Notes under the pieces: generated by a model
Seen by the model: the letters and a program-made list of their open reading frames with translations, nothing else
Told to the model about the DNA's origin: nothing
Databases searched by the model: none
Made by a program: the position numbers and the translations under genes
Part shown: in pieces, positions 34,217 to 43,350 of the stretch
Layout: the number at the start of each line of letters is the position of its first letter
Numbering within the stretch: the first letter of the stretch is position 1
Assembly: GCA_903878085.1 (NCBI GenBank)
Contig: CAIRGJ010000054.1
Span: 1 to 64,000, forward strand
DNA length: 64,000 bases
DNA from: an uncultured Hyphomicrobiales bacterium
GTDB lineage: Bacteria; Pseudomonadota; Alphaproteobacteria; Rhizobiales; Xanthobacteraceae
Direction: 5' to 3'

Positions 34217-35602
34217 ATGAGCACACTCGACGCGGTGTTGAGCCGCATTGACCAGGATATCGACGGAAGCGTCGAGCGGCTGTTCGCTTTGCTCCGCATT
34301 GCCTCGGTATCGACCGATCCGGCCTTCGCGCCGCAGTGCCGGGAGGCCGCCGAGCACGTCGCCGCCGACCTCAAATCTATCGGTTTTGACGCAACGGTGC
34401 GCCCGACCGAGGGCCATCCGGTGGTGGTCGGCAAATCCAGCGGATTATCGGGTCCGCGCGTGCTGTTTTACGGTCATTACGACGTGCAGCCGGTCGATCC
34501 GCTCAATCTCTGGAAGACGCCGCCGTTCGAGCCGCGCATCGAGACGCTGCCCGACGGCCGCAAGATCATCGTGGCGCGCGGCGCCTGCGACGATAAGGGC
34601 CAGGCCATGACCTTCATCGAGGCCTGCCGCGCCTTCAAGGCGGTCACCGGCAAGCTGCCGCTGCCGATCACCATGATGATCGAGGGCGAGGAGGAGTGCG
34701 GCTCGCAGCATCTGTTCAAATTCGTCCGCGACAACGCCGAGGAGTTGAAACTCGACCTCGCTTTAGTCTGCGACACCGCGATGTGGGACCAGAAGACGCC
34801 GGCGATCACCACCTCGCTGCGCGGGCTGGTCTACGAGGACGTCAAGATAACGTGTGCGGATAGGGATTTGCATTCCGGCGTGTTCGGCGGCGCCGCGCAG
34901 AACCCGATCCGGCTGCTGGCCAAGATCCTCGGCGCGATGTGGGACGACAATGGCCGCGTCACCATTCCCGGTTTCTACGACGGCGTGGAGGAACTGCCGG
35001 ACGACATCAAGGCCGACCTCAAGGCGCTCGATCTGACGCCGGAGAAGTTCCTCGGGCCCATCGGGTTGAAAATTCCATCCGGCGAGAAGGACCGCATGCT
35101 GATCGAGCTGGTCACCACGCGGCCGACCGCCGAGCTCAACGGCATCATCGGCGGCTACACCGGCGACGGCGCCAAGACCGTGATCCCCGGCCAGGCTTCG
35201 GCCAAGGTGTCGTTCCGTCTGGTCGGCACGCAGGACCCGCAAAAAATCCGCGACAACTTCCGCGCCTTCGTCAAGGCGCGGCTGCCGTCGGATTGCAGTG
35301 TCGAGTTCGGCAATTTCGGTCTGGCGGCGGCGTTGCAGCTGTCGTTCGACAATCCGGCGCTCAACAAGGCGCGCGAGGTGCTGGGCGAGGAGTGGGGCAA
35401 GAAGGCAGTAGCGGTCGGCGCCGGCGGCTCAATCCCGATCGTCGCCGATTTCAAGAACGTGCTCGGTATGGATTCGCTGCTGGTCGGCTTTGCCCTCGAC
35501 GACGACCGTGTGCATTCGCCGAACGAGAAGTTCGACCTGACCTGCTATCATAAAGGCATCCGCAGCTGGGCGCGCATTCTCGACGCGCTTTCGACTGGCT
35601 AG
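34217..35602 (+). CDS. M20 family metallopeptidase (dipeptidase-like)
   Basis: The 461-residue zinc peptidase has the M20 metal-site motifs: His87 and Asp89 (YGHYDVQPVDP), the bridging Asp in RGACDDKGQ and the catalytic Glu pair in MMIEGEEECGS. The dimerisation domain lies at about 200-370, and the final metal His is in FALDDDRVHSPNEKF. This is the M20 group that includes CNDP-type dipeptidases. ATG 34217 has AAGGAG six bases upstream. It is followed 14 bases later by a Sel1 protein. Confidence 0.9.
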   Translation: MSTLDAVLSRIDQDIDGSVERLFALLRIASVSTDPAFAPQCREAAEHVAADLKSIGFDATVRPTEGHPVVVGKSSGLSGPRVLFYGHYDVQPVDPLNLWKTPPFEPRIETLPDGRKIIVARGACDDKGQAMTFIEACRAFKAVTGKLPLPITMMIEGEEECGSQHLFKFVRDNAEELKLDLALVCDTAMWDQKTPAITTSLRGLVYEDVKITCADRDLHSGVFGGAAQNPIRLLAKILGAMWDDNGRVTIPGFYDGVEELPDDIKADLKALDLTPEKFLGPIGLKIPSGEKDRMLIELVTTRPTAELNGIIGGYTGDGAKTVIPGQASAKVSFRLVGTQDPQKIRDNFRAFVKARLPSDCSVEFGNFGLAAALQLSFDNPALNKAREVLGEEWGKKAVAVGAGGSIPIVADFKNVLGMDSLLVGFALDDDRVHSPNEKFDLTCYHKGIRSWARILDALSTG

Positions 35603-35616
35603 GGCGGAGGGTGACG

Positions 35617-36456
35617 ATGAAGCGATCTGGCGCGATCATGATCGGCCTGGCGGCGCTTGCCATCGCCGCGGTGCATTGTTCTTCTGCCTACGCCCAATCG
35701 GCCGATCTCGTGTTGTGCGACCGGCTCGCCGCCGATCCCGCCGATCCGGACAAGCCGAAAGACGTGAAAGGCACAGCCGTCATCGCGCCGTCGGACGTCG
35801 AGACTGCGATCAAGTTCTGCAAGATCGCGTCCGCCGGATCGCGCCGCGCGCTGTTCCAGCTCGGCCGTGCCTACGCCGCCAATAGCCAATTGCCGGAAGC
35901 GGTCGCCGCTTACCGCAAGGCCGTCGACAAGGGCAACACGTCGGCGATGGTCGAGCTCGGCGTGCTGCTCGGCACCGGAAAAGGCGTGGCCAGAGACGAG
36001 GCGCAGGCGCGCAAGCTGTTCGAGCGCGCCGCCGCCGCCGGCAATCCGCGCGGCGTCGCAAATCTCGCAGGCCTTTCCAACGGCGGCGGCATATCGGCGG
36101 ATCCCGCCGCCGCGCGCGTCATGCTGTCGAAGGCGGCCGACGCCAGTTCGCCGGAAGCCCAGTATCAATATGGCCTGCTCTTGGCGGAGGGCACGGGTGG
36201 TCCGAAGGACGATGTTGCCGCGCGTTCCTTGTTCGAGAAGGCCGCGGCTCAGGGGCATGTTCAAGCGATGGTTTGGAGCGGCGCCTTTGCCCAACTCGGG
36301 CGCGGCGGGCCGCAAGACGATAACGTCGCCAAATCCTACTTTGAAAAGGCTGCGGCGCTCGGCAACGAAGAAGCCAAGGAGCGTCTCAAGATTATCGAAT
36401 GTCCTCGCGTGCTGAAAGACAAACGGGGCAACATAATCAGCCGTCTTTGCCTCTAG
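35617..36456 (+). CDS. Secreted Sel1-repeat protein
   Basis: The 279-residue protein has a signal peptide (cut near AYAQSAD) and at least five Sel1-like repeats from about residue 65 to 260, for example LFQLGRAYAANSQLPEAVAA and ARKLFERAAAAGNPRGVANL. Sel1 proteins act as periplasmic scaffolds. ATG 35617 is preferred over GTG 35611 because GGAGG ends at 35610. No partner is evident beyond the upstream peptidase. Confidence 0.85.
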   Translation: MKRSGAIMIGLAALAIAAVHCSSAYAQSADLVLCDRLAADPADPDKPKDVKGTAVIAPSDVETAIKFCKIASAGSRRALFQLGRAYAANSQLPEAVAAYRKAVDKGNTSAMVELGVLLGTGKGVARDEAQARKLFERAAAAGNPRGVANLAGLSNGGGISADPAAARVMLSKAADASSPEAQYQYGLLLAEGTGGPKDDVAARSLFEKAAAQGHVQAMVWSGAFAQLGRGGPQDDNVAKSYFEKAAALGNEEAKERLKIIECPRVLKDKRGNIISRLCL

Positions 36457-36595
36457 CCAGCCGCAAGTGAGCCGATGGCGTCGCCGGAGATTCATTAGCC
36501 TTTGACTACGCCGGTTTAGGCCTGTAACGCATCGCGAAACCGAAGCGGTGCGTGACATCATATCTGCGCGCCGCCAGAGATTAAGACAAAGCGCC

Positions 36596-38401
36596 ATGGC
36601 TCCCCCCCTTCTGCAACTCAAAGACATCGCCCTGACTTTCGGCGGTACGCCGCTGCTCACCAGCGCGGAATTGTCGGTCTCGACCGGCGAGCGCGTGTCG
36701 CTGGTCGGCCGCAACGGCTCGGGCAAATCGACGCTGCTGAAGATCGCCGCCAAGGTGGTCGAGCCGGACCGCGGCACGGTGTTCGTGCAGCCCGGCGCCG
36801 TGGTGCGCTATCTGGCGCAGGAGCCGAACTTCGGCAGCTTCACCACCACTCTGGCCTATGTCGAGTCCGGGCTGAAGCCGACCGACGATCCCTACATCGC
36901 CCGCCATCTGATCGAGGAACTCGGCCTCACCGGCGCGGAGCATCCGGCGAATCTGTCCGGCGGCGAGGCGCGCCGCGTGTCGCTCGCCTATGTGCTGGCG
37001 CCGTCGCCCGATATCCTGCTGCTCGACGAGCCGACCAACCATCTCGATCTCACCACCATCGAATGGCTGGAGCGCGATCTCGACGCGCGCCGCACCGCGT
37101 TGGTCATCATCAGCCACGACCGGCGCTTTCTCTCGACGCTGTCGCGCTCGACCGTTTGGCTCGACCGCGGCTGCACGCGCCGCATCGAGCGCGGCTTTGC
37201 GCATTTCGAGGAATGGCGCGACATGCTGTTGGCCGAGGAAGAGCGCGAGCAGCACAAGCTCGACCGCAAGATTGTCGCCGAAGAACACTGGATGCGTTAC
37301 GGCGTCACCGGGCGGCGCAAGCGCAACATGCGCCGCGTCGGCCAGTTGCAGGCGCTGCGCGAAAATCGCCGCACCTATCGCGCCTCCGCGGGCGATGCCA
37401 CCATCACCGCAGGCTCCGCGTCGCCGTCCGGCGCGCTGGTGATCGAGGCCAAGAACATCGGCAAGAGCTACGGCGACCGCGCCATCGTCAGCGATTTCTC
37501 GATCCGCATTCAGCGCGGCGATCGCATCGGCATCGTCGGGCCGAACGGCAGCGGCAAGACCACGCTGATCAGCATGCTGACCGGCATCCTGGCGCCCGAC
37601 ACTGGCACGGTGCGGCTCGGCTCGACGCTGGCGATCGCCACGCTCAACCAGCATCGCGACAGCCTCGATCCCAACGTCACGGTCAAGCAGGCGCTGACCG
37701 GCGGCGACGGCGACACCGTCTCGGTCAACGGTGTGGCCAAGCACGTCATCAGCTACATGAAAGACTTCCTGTTCTCGTCCGAGCAGGCGCGCACCCCGCT
37801 CGGCAAGCTGTCGGGCGGCGAGCGCGGCCGGCTGATGCTGGCGCAGGCGCTGGCCAAGCCGTCGAACCTGCTGATCCTCGATGAGCCGACCAACGATCTC
37901 GATATGGAAACCCTCGACGTGCTCGAGGACATGATCGGCGAATATCCCGGCACCGTGCTGCTGATCAGCCATGACCGCGATTTCCTCGATCGTCTGGTCA
38001 GCGGCGTGATCGCGCCGGAAGGCGACGGCCGCTGGATCGAATATGCCGGCGGCTATTCCGACATGCTGGCGCAGCGCGGCGCCGATCTGACGCGCGATGG
38101 GGGCAAGTCGGAGACGGCAAAGGTTTCCAAAGGCGCCCCCGCGGCGGAACCGCAAATCATCAAGCGCAAGATGAAATTCAAGGAAAAGCACGCTCTGGAA
38201 ACGTTGCCCAAGACCATGGCCGCCTTGAACCAGAAGGCCAATGAGCTGCAGACCAAGCTCGACGACCCGCAGTTCTATCTGCGTGACCGCACCGGCTTCG
38301 AGAAGGTCACCGGCGATCTCGCTGAGACCCAACGCAAGCTCGCCGCCGCCGAAGAGCAATGGTTGGAGCTGGAAATCCTGCGCGAGGAATTGGCGGGCTA
38401 G
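36596..38401 (+). CDS. uup: ABC-F family ATPase, Uup-like
   Basis: The 601-residue soluble protein has two ABC domains in tandem without membrane segments: Walker A GRNGSGKST and GPNGSGKTT, signatures LSGGEARR and LSGGERGR, and Walker B LLLDEPTNHLD and LILDEPTNDLD. An interdomain linker (about 225-270) and a C-terminal coiled coil (about 520-601) match Uup, which acts on ribosomes or branched DNA. ATG 36596 begins the family sequence. It converges on the ketosynthase gene with three bases between. Confidence 0.9.
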   Translation: MAPPLLQLKDIALTFGGTPLLTSAELSVSTGERVSLVGRNGSGKSTLLKIAAKVVEPDRGTVFVQPGAVVRYLAQEPNFGSFTTTLAYVESGLKPTDDPYIARHLIEELGLTGAEHPANLSGGEARRVSLAYVLAPSPDILLLDEPTNHLDLTTIEWLERDLDARRTALVIISHDRRFLSTLSRSTVWLDRGCTRRIERGFAHFEEWRDMLLAEEEREQHKLDRKIVAEEHWMRYGVTGRRKRNMRRVGQLQALRENRRTYRASAGDATITAGSASPSGALVIEAKNIGKSYGDRAIVSDFSIRIQRGDRIGIVGPNGSGKTTLISMLTGILAPDTGTVRLGSTLAIATLNQHRDSLDPNVTVKQALTGGDGDTVSVNGVAKHVISYMKDFLFSSEQARTPLGKLSGGERGRLMLAQALAKPSNLLILDEPTNDLDMETLDVLEDMIGEYPGTVLLISHDRDFLDRLVSGVIAPEGDGRWIEYAGGYSDMLAQRGADLTRDGGKSETAKVSKGAPAAEPQIIKRKMKFKEKHALETLPKTMAALNQKANELQTKLDDPQFYLRDRTGFEKVTGDLAETQRKLAAAEEQWLELEILREELAG

Positions 38402-38404
38402 GCG

Positions 38405-39619
38405 TCAGCCGGTGAAAGCCCGCGCGGCCAGCACCGCGTTCAGGCCGCCGAAGGCAAACGAATTGCTGATGGCCGCGCCGACTTTCATGCGGCGCGCTTC
38501 GTTCGGCACATAATCGAGGTCGCAGCCGTCATCGGCTCCCAGATAATTCATGGTCGGCGGCGCGACGCCGTCGCGGATCGCCATGATCGCGGCGACGAAC
38601 TCCAGCGCGCCGCCGGCGCCGAGCGCGTGCCCGACCACCGACTTAGTCGACGACACGGCGAGCTTGCCCGCATGGGCGCCGAAGCTCGAATGCAATGCCG
38701 CGGTCTCGGCGAGGTCATTGGCGACGGTGCCGGTACCGTGCGCGTTGACGTAGTCGATCTGATCCGGCGACAGCTTGGCATCGTTCAGCGCGCCGGTGAT
38801 GGCGCGGGCCATGCCGTTCGGATCGGGCGCGGTCAGGTCTTTGGCGTCGGCACTCATGCCAAAGCCGACGACTTCGGCCAAAATATCCGCGCTGCGCGCC
38901 TGTGCGTGCGCGAGCGTCTCCAGCACCAGCACCGCCGCGCCTTCGCCGATCACCATGCCCTTGCGATCCTTGGAGAACGGCCGGCAGGTGTCGGACGACA
39001 TGATGCGCATCGCCTCCCAGCCCTTCATGGCGCCGAAAGTGATGCTGGCTTCGGCGCCGCCGGTCACGGCGCAGGTCACGCTGCCGCTGCGCACCATGTG
39101 GAAGGCGACGCCTATGGCATGGGTCGATGAGGCGCAGGCTGATGAAATCGCGAAAGCCGGGCCTTTGATGCCGAGGTGAAGCGAGACCTGGCTGGCGGGC
39201 GCGCTGATCATGGCCTTGGGGATGGTCAGCGGATGCAGGCGCTGGGCGTTCTCGGCATAGAGCCGGTGGAAGCTGTCGTCGACGGTCGTATGGCCGCCAG
39301 ATCCGGTGCCGATGATGGCTGCGGTGCGCTCGGCGGTCTCACCCTGCAGATCGAGGCCTGCCTGCTTTATCGCCTGGCGCGCGGCAACCACGGCGAATTG
39401 CGAGACGCGGTCGAGCAGGAGGAGTTGGCCCCGCTCGAAATGCGCCGCCGGATCGAAGCCCTTCACCTCGCCTACGACTTTGTCGGTCGCCTGCGCGGAG
39501 GTTCCCAGCGTCGCCGGTGCGAAACCCGACCGGCCGGCAACCAGAGCGCTCCAATAATCGTCGGTCGATTGCCCGATCGACGAGATAACGCCGAGCCCGG
39601 TGATGACGACCCGGTTCAA
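38405..39619 (-). CDS. NodE/FabF-like 3-oxoacyl-ACP synthase
   Basis: The 404-residue condensing enzyme extends an acyl chain on a carrier protein. The triad is Cys162 (SSACASSTHA), His294 (NAHGTGT) and His331 (VVGHALGAGG). Segments such as WEAMRIMSSDTCRPFSKDRK and ILAEVVGFGMSADA closely resemble rhizobial NodE as I remember it, more than housekeeping FabF. It overlaps the carrier protein gene by four bases, so the two probably work as a pair. The product is unknown; a special fatty acid for a lipid or exported molecule is inferred. Confidence 0.85.
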   Translation of the reverse strand: MNRVVITGLGVISSIGQSTDDYWSALVAGRSGFAPATLGTSAQATDKVVGEVKGFDPAAHFERGQLLLLDRVSQFAVVAARQAIKQAGLDLQGETAERTAAIIGTGSGGHTTVDDSFHRLYAENAQRLHPLTIPKAMISAPASQVSLHLGIKGPAFAISSACASSTHAIGVAFHMVRSGSVTCAVTGGAEASITFGAMKGWEAMRIMSSDTCRPFSKDRKGMVIGEGAAVLVLETLAHAQARSADILAEVVGFGMSADAKDLTAPDPNGMARAITGALNDAKLSPDQIDYVNAHGTGTVANDLAETAALHSSFGAHAGKLAVSSTKSVVGHALGAGGALEFVAAIMAIRDGVAPPTMNYLGADDGCDLDYVPNEARRMKVGAAISNSFAFGGLNAVLAARAFTG

Positions 39620-39873
39620 GCCGGCTGTGCCTTCGCGGCAATCAGCTGATCGACCGTATTAATGAGGTCGCCCACGGTTTTGCTTTGAATGTCGGTATTG
39701 GCATTGAAGGGAATGGTGATGTTGAATTTCTCTTCGAGATCGAAGGTCAACGACACCACTTCCATGGAATCGAGCCCGAGCGTGTCGAGCGGCTCCGACA
39801 GCTCCAGCGCCTCGCGGGGAAAGGAAATTCTGCTCTTAATCATTTCGACGATTTCGTTCGCGGAACTTGCCAT
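39616..39873 (-). CDS. Specialised acyl carrier protein, NodF-like
   Basis: The 85-residue four-helix carrier has the phosphopantetheine site Ser36 in LGLDSMEVVSL. The region FDLEEKFNITIPFNANTDIQ and the ending VGDLINTVDQLIAAK differ from housekeeping AcpP and look NodF-like. ATG 39873 is used; a frame start at 39948 is not supported. The stop overlaps the ketosynthase start (ATGA). The exporter genes lie 124 bases upstream on the same strand. Confidence 0.85.
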   Translation of the reverse strand: MASSANEIVEMIKSRISFPREALELSEPLDTLGLDSMEVVSLTFDLEEKFNITIPFNANTDIQSKTVGDLINTVDQLIAAKAQPA

Positions 39874-39997
39874 CAACCTCAACCTTTTCGCCATGGCGCC
39901 AACGAACCGGCGCCATGCGACACAATTTCTATCCAGGGTCGCAGCCAATTAGACAGGCTGGGCTATATCGCACGAGTCGGGGCCGGGGGTCGACCGG

Positions 39998-40762
39998 TCA
40001 GTTCTTGAGCCTATAGCCGGTCCTGAATATCCACCAAACCGCGGCAAGGCAAATGGCCAGGAAAAGCAGCGTCATGGCGATACTGACGCTCGGGCTGACG
40101 TCGGAAATCTCGAAGAAACTCCAGCGAAAGCCGCTGATTAGATAGACCACCGGATTGAACAGCGTGATTTTCTGCCAGATCGGCGGCAGCACGCTGGTGG
40201 AATAGAAGGTGCCGCCGAGGAATGTCAGCGGCGTGATGATCAGCAGCGGGATGATCTGCAGCTTCTCGAAGCCGTCGGCCCAGATGCCGATGATGAAGCC
40301 GAGCAGGCTGAAAGTGACGGCCGTCAGCACCAGGAAGGCCAGCATCCAGAACGGGTGGGCGATGTGCAGCGGCACGAACAGAAACGACGTCGCCAGAATG
40401 ATCAGCCCGAGAATGATCGACTTGGTCGCGGCCGCGCCGACATAACCCAGCACGATTTCGAAGGCCGACACCGGCGCCGACAGGATTTCGTAGATCGTGC
40501 CGGTAAAACGCGGGAAATAGATCCCGAACGAGGCGTTCATGGTGCTCTGCGTCAGCAGCGTCAGCATGATCAGGCCGGGCACGATGAAGGCGCCGTAATT
40601 CACGCCCTCGATCTGCGTGATGCGCGAGCCGATCGCCGCGCCGAACACCACGAAATACAGCGAGGTCGACAGCACCGGCGAGACGATGCTCTGCCAGACG
40701 GTGCGCGCGGTGCGTGACATCTCGAACTTGTAGATTGCGCCGGCGGCTCGCAGGTTCATCAT
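39998..40762 (-). CDS. ABC-2 type permease, YadH/NodJ-like
   Basis: The 254-residue permease has six likely membrane segments, including [20 protein letters not shown] and [15 protein letters not shown]. The [16 protein letters not shown] loop and ending [14 protein letters not shown] are typical of the drug-resistance and nodulation exporter subfamily. It overlaps the ATPase gene by four bases. Substrate unknown; polysaccharide or lipid export is usual for the group. Confidence 0.87.
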   Translation of the reverse strand: MMNLRAAGAIYKFEMSRTARTVWQSIVSPVLSTSLYFVVFGAAIGSRITQIEGVNYGAFIVPGLIMLTLLTQSTMNASFGIYFPRFTGTIYEILSAPVSAFEIVLGYVGAAATKSIILGLIILATSFLFVPLHIAHPFWMLAFLVLTAVTFSLLGFIIGIWADGFEKLQIIPLLIITPLTFLGGTFYSTSVLPPIWQKITLFNPVVYLISGFRWSFFEISDVSPSVSIAMTLLFLAICLAAVWWIFRTGYRLKN

Positions 40763-41682
40763 CGCTCGCTCACCAGTCCGACGAAAATATCTTCCAGCGA
40801 ACTCTGCGTGGTGTGCAGGTCGCGGAACCGGATGTCGGCGGCGCTCACCGCGCTGAGCATCGCGGTCACGCCGGTGCGCTCGGCTTGCGTGTCATAGGTG
40901 AACACCAGTTCGGTACCGTCTTTGGCCAGCGTCAGGTTATGCGCGGTAAGCTGCGGCGGCAGCACGTCGAGCTTCTTCTGCAAGTGCAGGATCAGCTGCT
41001 TCTTGCCGAGCTTGCGCATCAGCTCGGCCTTTTCCTCGACCAGGACGATTTCGCCTTTGCTGATGACGCCGACGCGGTCGGCCATGTCCTCGGCTTCTTC
41101 GATGTAATGCGTGGTCAGAATAATGGTCACGCCGGAGTCGCGCAAATCGCGCACCACCTGCCACATGTCCTTGCGCAGCTCGACATCGACGCCCGCGGTC
41201 GGCTCGTCGAGGAACAGCACCTGCGGCTCGTGCGATAGCGCCTTGGCGATCAGCACACGCCGCTTCATGCCACCCGACAGCGTCATGATCTTGCTGTCTT
41301 TCTTATCCCACAGCGACAGCGCGCGAAGAATTTTTTCGATGTAAGCGGGATTCTTCGGCTTGTTGAACAGGCCGCGGCTGAAGCTGACCGTCGCCCACAC
41401 GCTTTCGAAAGCGTCGGTGTGCAGTTCCTGCGGCACCAGCCCGATCAGCGAGCGCGTGGCGCGGTAGTCCGTGATGATGTCGTGGCCGTCGACCGTGACG
41501 GTGCCCTGTGACGGATTGAGAATGCCGCAGACGATGCCGATCAGCGTGGTCTTGCCGGCGCCATTGGGGCCGAGCAATGCGAAAATCTCGCCGCGGCGGA
41601 TGTCGAGATTGATGTCCTTGAGCGCCCGGAAACCGGTCGCATAGGTCTTCGACAAATTATTGATAGAAATGATCGGCGGCAT
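40759..41682 (-). CDS. ABC-2 exporter ATPase, YadG/NodI-like
   Basis: The 307-residue ATPase has Walker [10 protein letters not shown], signature LSGGMKRR, Walker [21 protein letters not shown] and switch [13 protein letters not shown]. The C-terminal 80 residues form the extra domain of this subfamily. ATG 41682 ([17 protein letters not shown]) is chosen; upstream codons are not conserved. With the overlapping permease it forms a two-gene exporter placed before the NodFE-like pair. Confidence 0.9.
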   Translation of the reverse strand: MPPIISINNLSKTYATGFRALKDINLDIRRGEIFALLGPNGAGKTTLIGIVCGILNPSQGTVTVDGHDIITDYRATRSLIGLVPQELHTDAFESVWATVSFSRGLFNKPKNPAYIEKILRALSLWDKKDSKIMTLSGGMKRRVLIAKALSHEPQVLFLDEPTAGVDVELRKDMWQVVRDLRDSGVTIILTTHYIEEAEDMADRVGVISKGEIVLVEEKAELMRKLGKKQLILHLQKKLDVLPPQLTAHNLTLAKDGTELVFTYDTQAERTGVTAMLSAVSAADIRFRDLHTTQSSLEDIFVGLVSER

Positions 41683-41755
41683 GGACACGCGTTTCGTGGC
41701 GGGACAACGCATATAGGCGGCGAGGGTGGCCTCCGCTACCCCCGGATTGTGGCAA

Positions 41756-42415
41756 TTACACCACAGCGGCCAAGCCGTTGAGGTCGTGCAAGATCTGCTG
41801 CGGCGCAAAGTCTGGGTATTCGTCGGGCATCTTGGCGCGATTGATCCAATAAGCGGAAAAGCCGAAGGCAGTCGCGCCCATCACGTCCCAGCGGTTCGAC
41901 GACACAAACGTGACATCGCTGGCCGCACATTTGAAATGGCCGGTGGCGAGAGCGTAGACCTCCGGCCGCGGCTTGAACATTTTCAGCCCGTCAACCGACA
42001 GCACGGCGTCGAGATCGGCGGCGAGACCCGCGGCCTCGACCGCGGCCTTGAGCATGGGCGGCGAGCCGTTGGAGAGAATGCCGGTCTTGTGGCCTTTGGC
42101 CTTCAGCGCGCGCAGCGTGGGCAGAGCGTCGGGAAACGCATCGAGGGTGAAATAGGCGTCGAGTAACCGGGCTTTCAGCGCCTTGTCGACCGTCGGCACG
42201 CGCGCCAGCGCGTAGTCCAATGCGCGTTGGGTCAGCGTCCAGAAATCCACGTAGTGACCGGCGAGCGTCAGCGTCCAGCTGTATTCGAGTTGCTTGGTGC
42301 GCCAGATCTCCGACAGGCGGTCCGCCTCTGGGCCGGCCTCGGTGCGGCACCGTGCAATCGCCGCGTGCACGTCGAGCAGCGTGCCATAGGCGTCGAACAC
42401 GAAGATGGACGACAT
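41756..42415 (-). CDS. (S)-2-haloacid dehalogenase, HAD type II
   Basis: The 219-residue HAD hydrolase keeps every catalytic residue of L-2-haloacid dehalogenase: nucleophile Asp8 and Thr12 ([10 protein letters not shown]), Arg39, Ser115 (ILSNGS), Lys148, Tyr154, Ser172, Asn174 and Asp177 (SSNRWDV). It should replace the halogen of L-2-haloalkanoates with hydroxyl. It is divergent from the aminotransferase gene, with a 65-base gap holding both promoters. Confidence 0.9.
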   Translation of the reverse strand: MSSIFVFDAYGTLLDVHAAIARCRTEAGPEADRLSEIWRTKQLEYSWTLTLAGHYVDFWTLTQRALDYALARVPTVDKALKARLLDAYFTLDAFPDALPTLRALKAKGHKTGILSNGSPPMLKAAVEAAGLAADLDAVLSVDGLKMFKPRPEVYALATGHFKCAASDVTFVSSNRWDVMGATAFGFSAYWINRAKMPDEYPDFAPQQILHDLNGLAAVV

Positions 42416-42480
42416 GGTATCCTCCCGGCTACGCGGCTATGCTAGCGCACATAATAACAAACGGATGCAGGGGAGTGAGT

Positions 42481-43341
42481 ATGGCGGCGCCGGACTGGTC
42501 CAAAACCTGGACGTTTTACAAAGGCGATTGGCACGAGGGCAATATCCCGATCATGGGCGCTCGCTCGCATGCCGCCTGGCTGGGCTCGTCGGTGTTCGAC
42601 GGTGCGCGCACTTTTGAACAGGTGACGCCCGACCTCGATCTGCATTGCGCCCGGGTCAATGCCTCGGCCACCACGATGTTTCTCAAGCCGGTGGTTTCGA
42701 CCGAAGACTGGGTCGGGCTGGCCCGCGACGGCATCAAGCGATTTGACACAGATGCGGCGCTCTATGTGCGTCCGATGTATTGGGCCGAGCGCAACGGTCC
42801 GCTGCTGGTCGCGCCCGATCCGGACTCCACGCAATGGTGTCTGACGCTCTATGAGGCGCCGATGCGTCCGCCGGAGGGCTTCTCCATCACGCTGTCGCCC
42901 TATCGCAAGCCGAGCGCCGAGACCATGCCGGTCGACGCCAAGGCCGGCTGCCTCTATCCGAACAATGCCCGCGCGTTGATGGAAGCGAATGCCCGAGGTT
43001 TCGCCAATTGCGTGGTGCGCGACGTGCTCGGCAATGTCGCTGAGCTCGCCACCGCCAATCTGTTCATCGGCAAAGACGGCGTGGTGCTGACGCCTACGCC
43101 GAACGGCACCTTCCTCAACGGCATCACGCGCCAGCGCGTGATCAAGTTGCTGCGCGACGCCGGTGTCGAGGTTTTGGAGACAACGCTCACTTATAAAGAC
43201 CTGGGGACGGCCGACGAGATCTTCTCGTCCGGCAATTATTCCAAGGTGATGCCGATCAACCGCATCGATCAGCGCTCGTTGCAGCCCGGTCCGCTGTATC
43301 GCAGGGCGCGCGAACTGTACTGGGCGTTTTCGCATGGTTGA
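42481..43341 (+). CDS. ilvE: Branched-chain aminotransferase (class IV)
   Basis: The 286-residue PLP enzyme moves the amino group between glutamate and branched-chain 2-oxo acids. Lys154 (DAKAGCLYPNNARA) is the PLP lysine, and NVAELATANLFI and GTFLNGITRQRVI are typical. ATG 42481 is chosen because GGGGAG lies five bases upstream; the long frame extending to 42220 runs antisense to the dehalogenase. Class IV fold proteins vary in substrate, so IlvE is the best guess. The phosphoesterase gene starts ten bases after its stop. Confidence 0.8.
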   Translation: MAAPDWSKTWTFYKGDWHEGNIPIMGARSHAAWLGSSVFDGARTFEQVTPDLDLHCARVNASATTMFLKPVVSTEDWVGLARDGIKRFDTDAALYVRPMYWAERNGPLLVAPDPDSTQWCLTLYEAPMRPPEGFSITLSPYRKPSAETMPVDAKAGCLYPNNARALMEANARGFANCVVRDVLGNVAELATANLFIGKDGVVLTPTPNGTFLNGITRQRVIKLLRDAGVEVLETTLTYKDLGTADEIFSSGNYSKVMPINRIDQRSLQPGPLYRRARELYWAFSHG

Positions 43342-43350
43342 ACGATAACA

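Noticed and set aside
36581-38359. A 592-codon open frame on the minus strand opposite the ABC-F gene
   Set aside because: The plus-strand ABC-F protein has all expected ATPase motifs; the reverse frame has none.
38405-39873. Carrier and ketosynthase considered as the AcpXL very-long-chain fatty acid cluster
   Set aside because: The carrier sequence is unlike AcpXL, and the fabZ, second fabF, adh and lpxXL genes of that cluster are absent.
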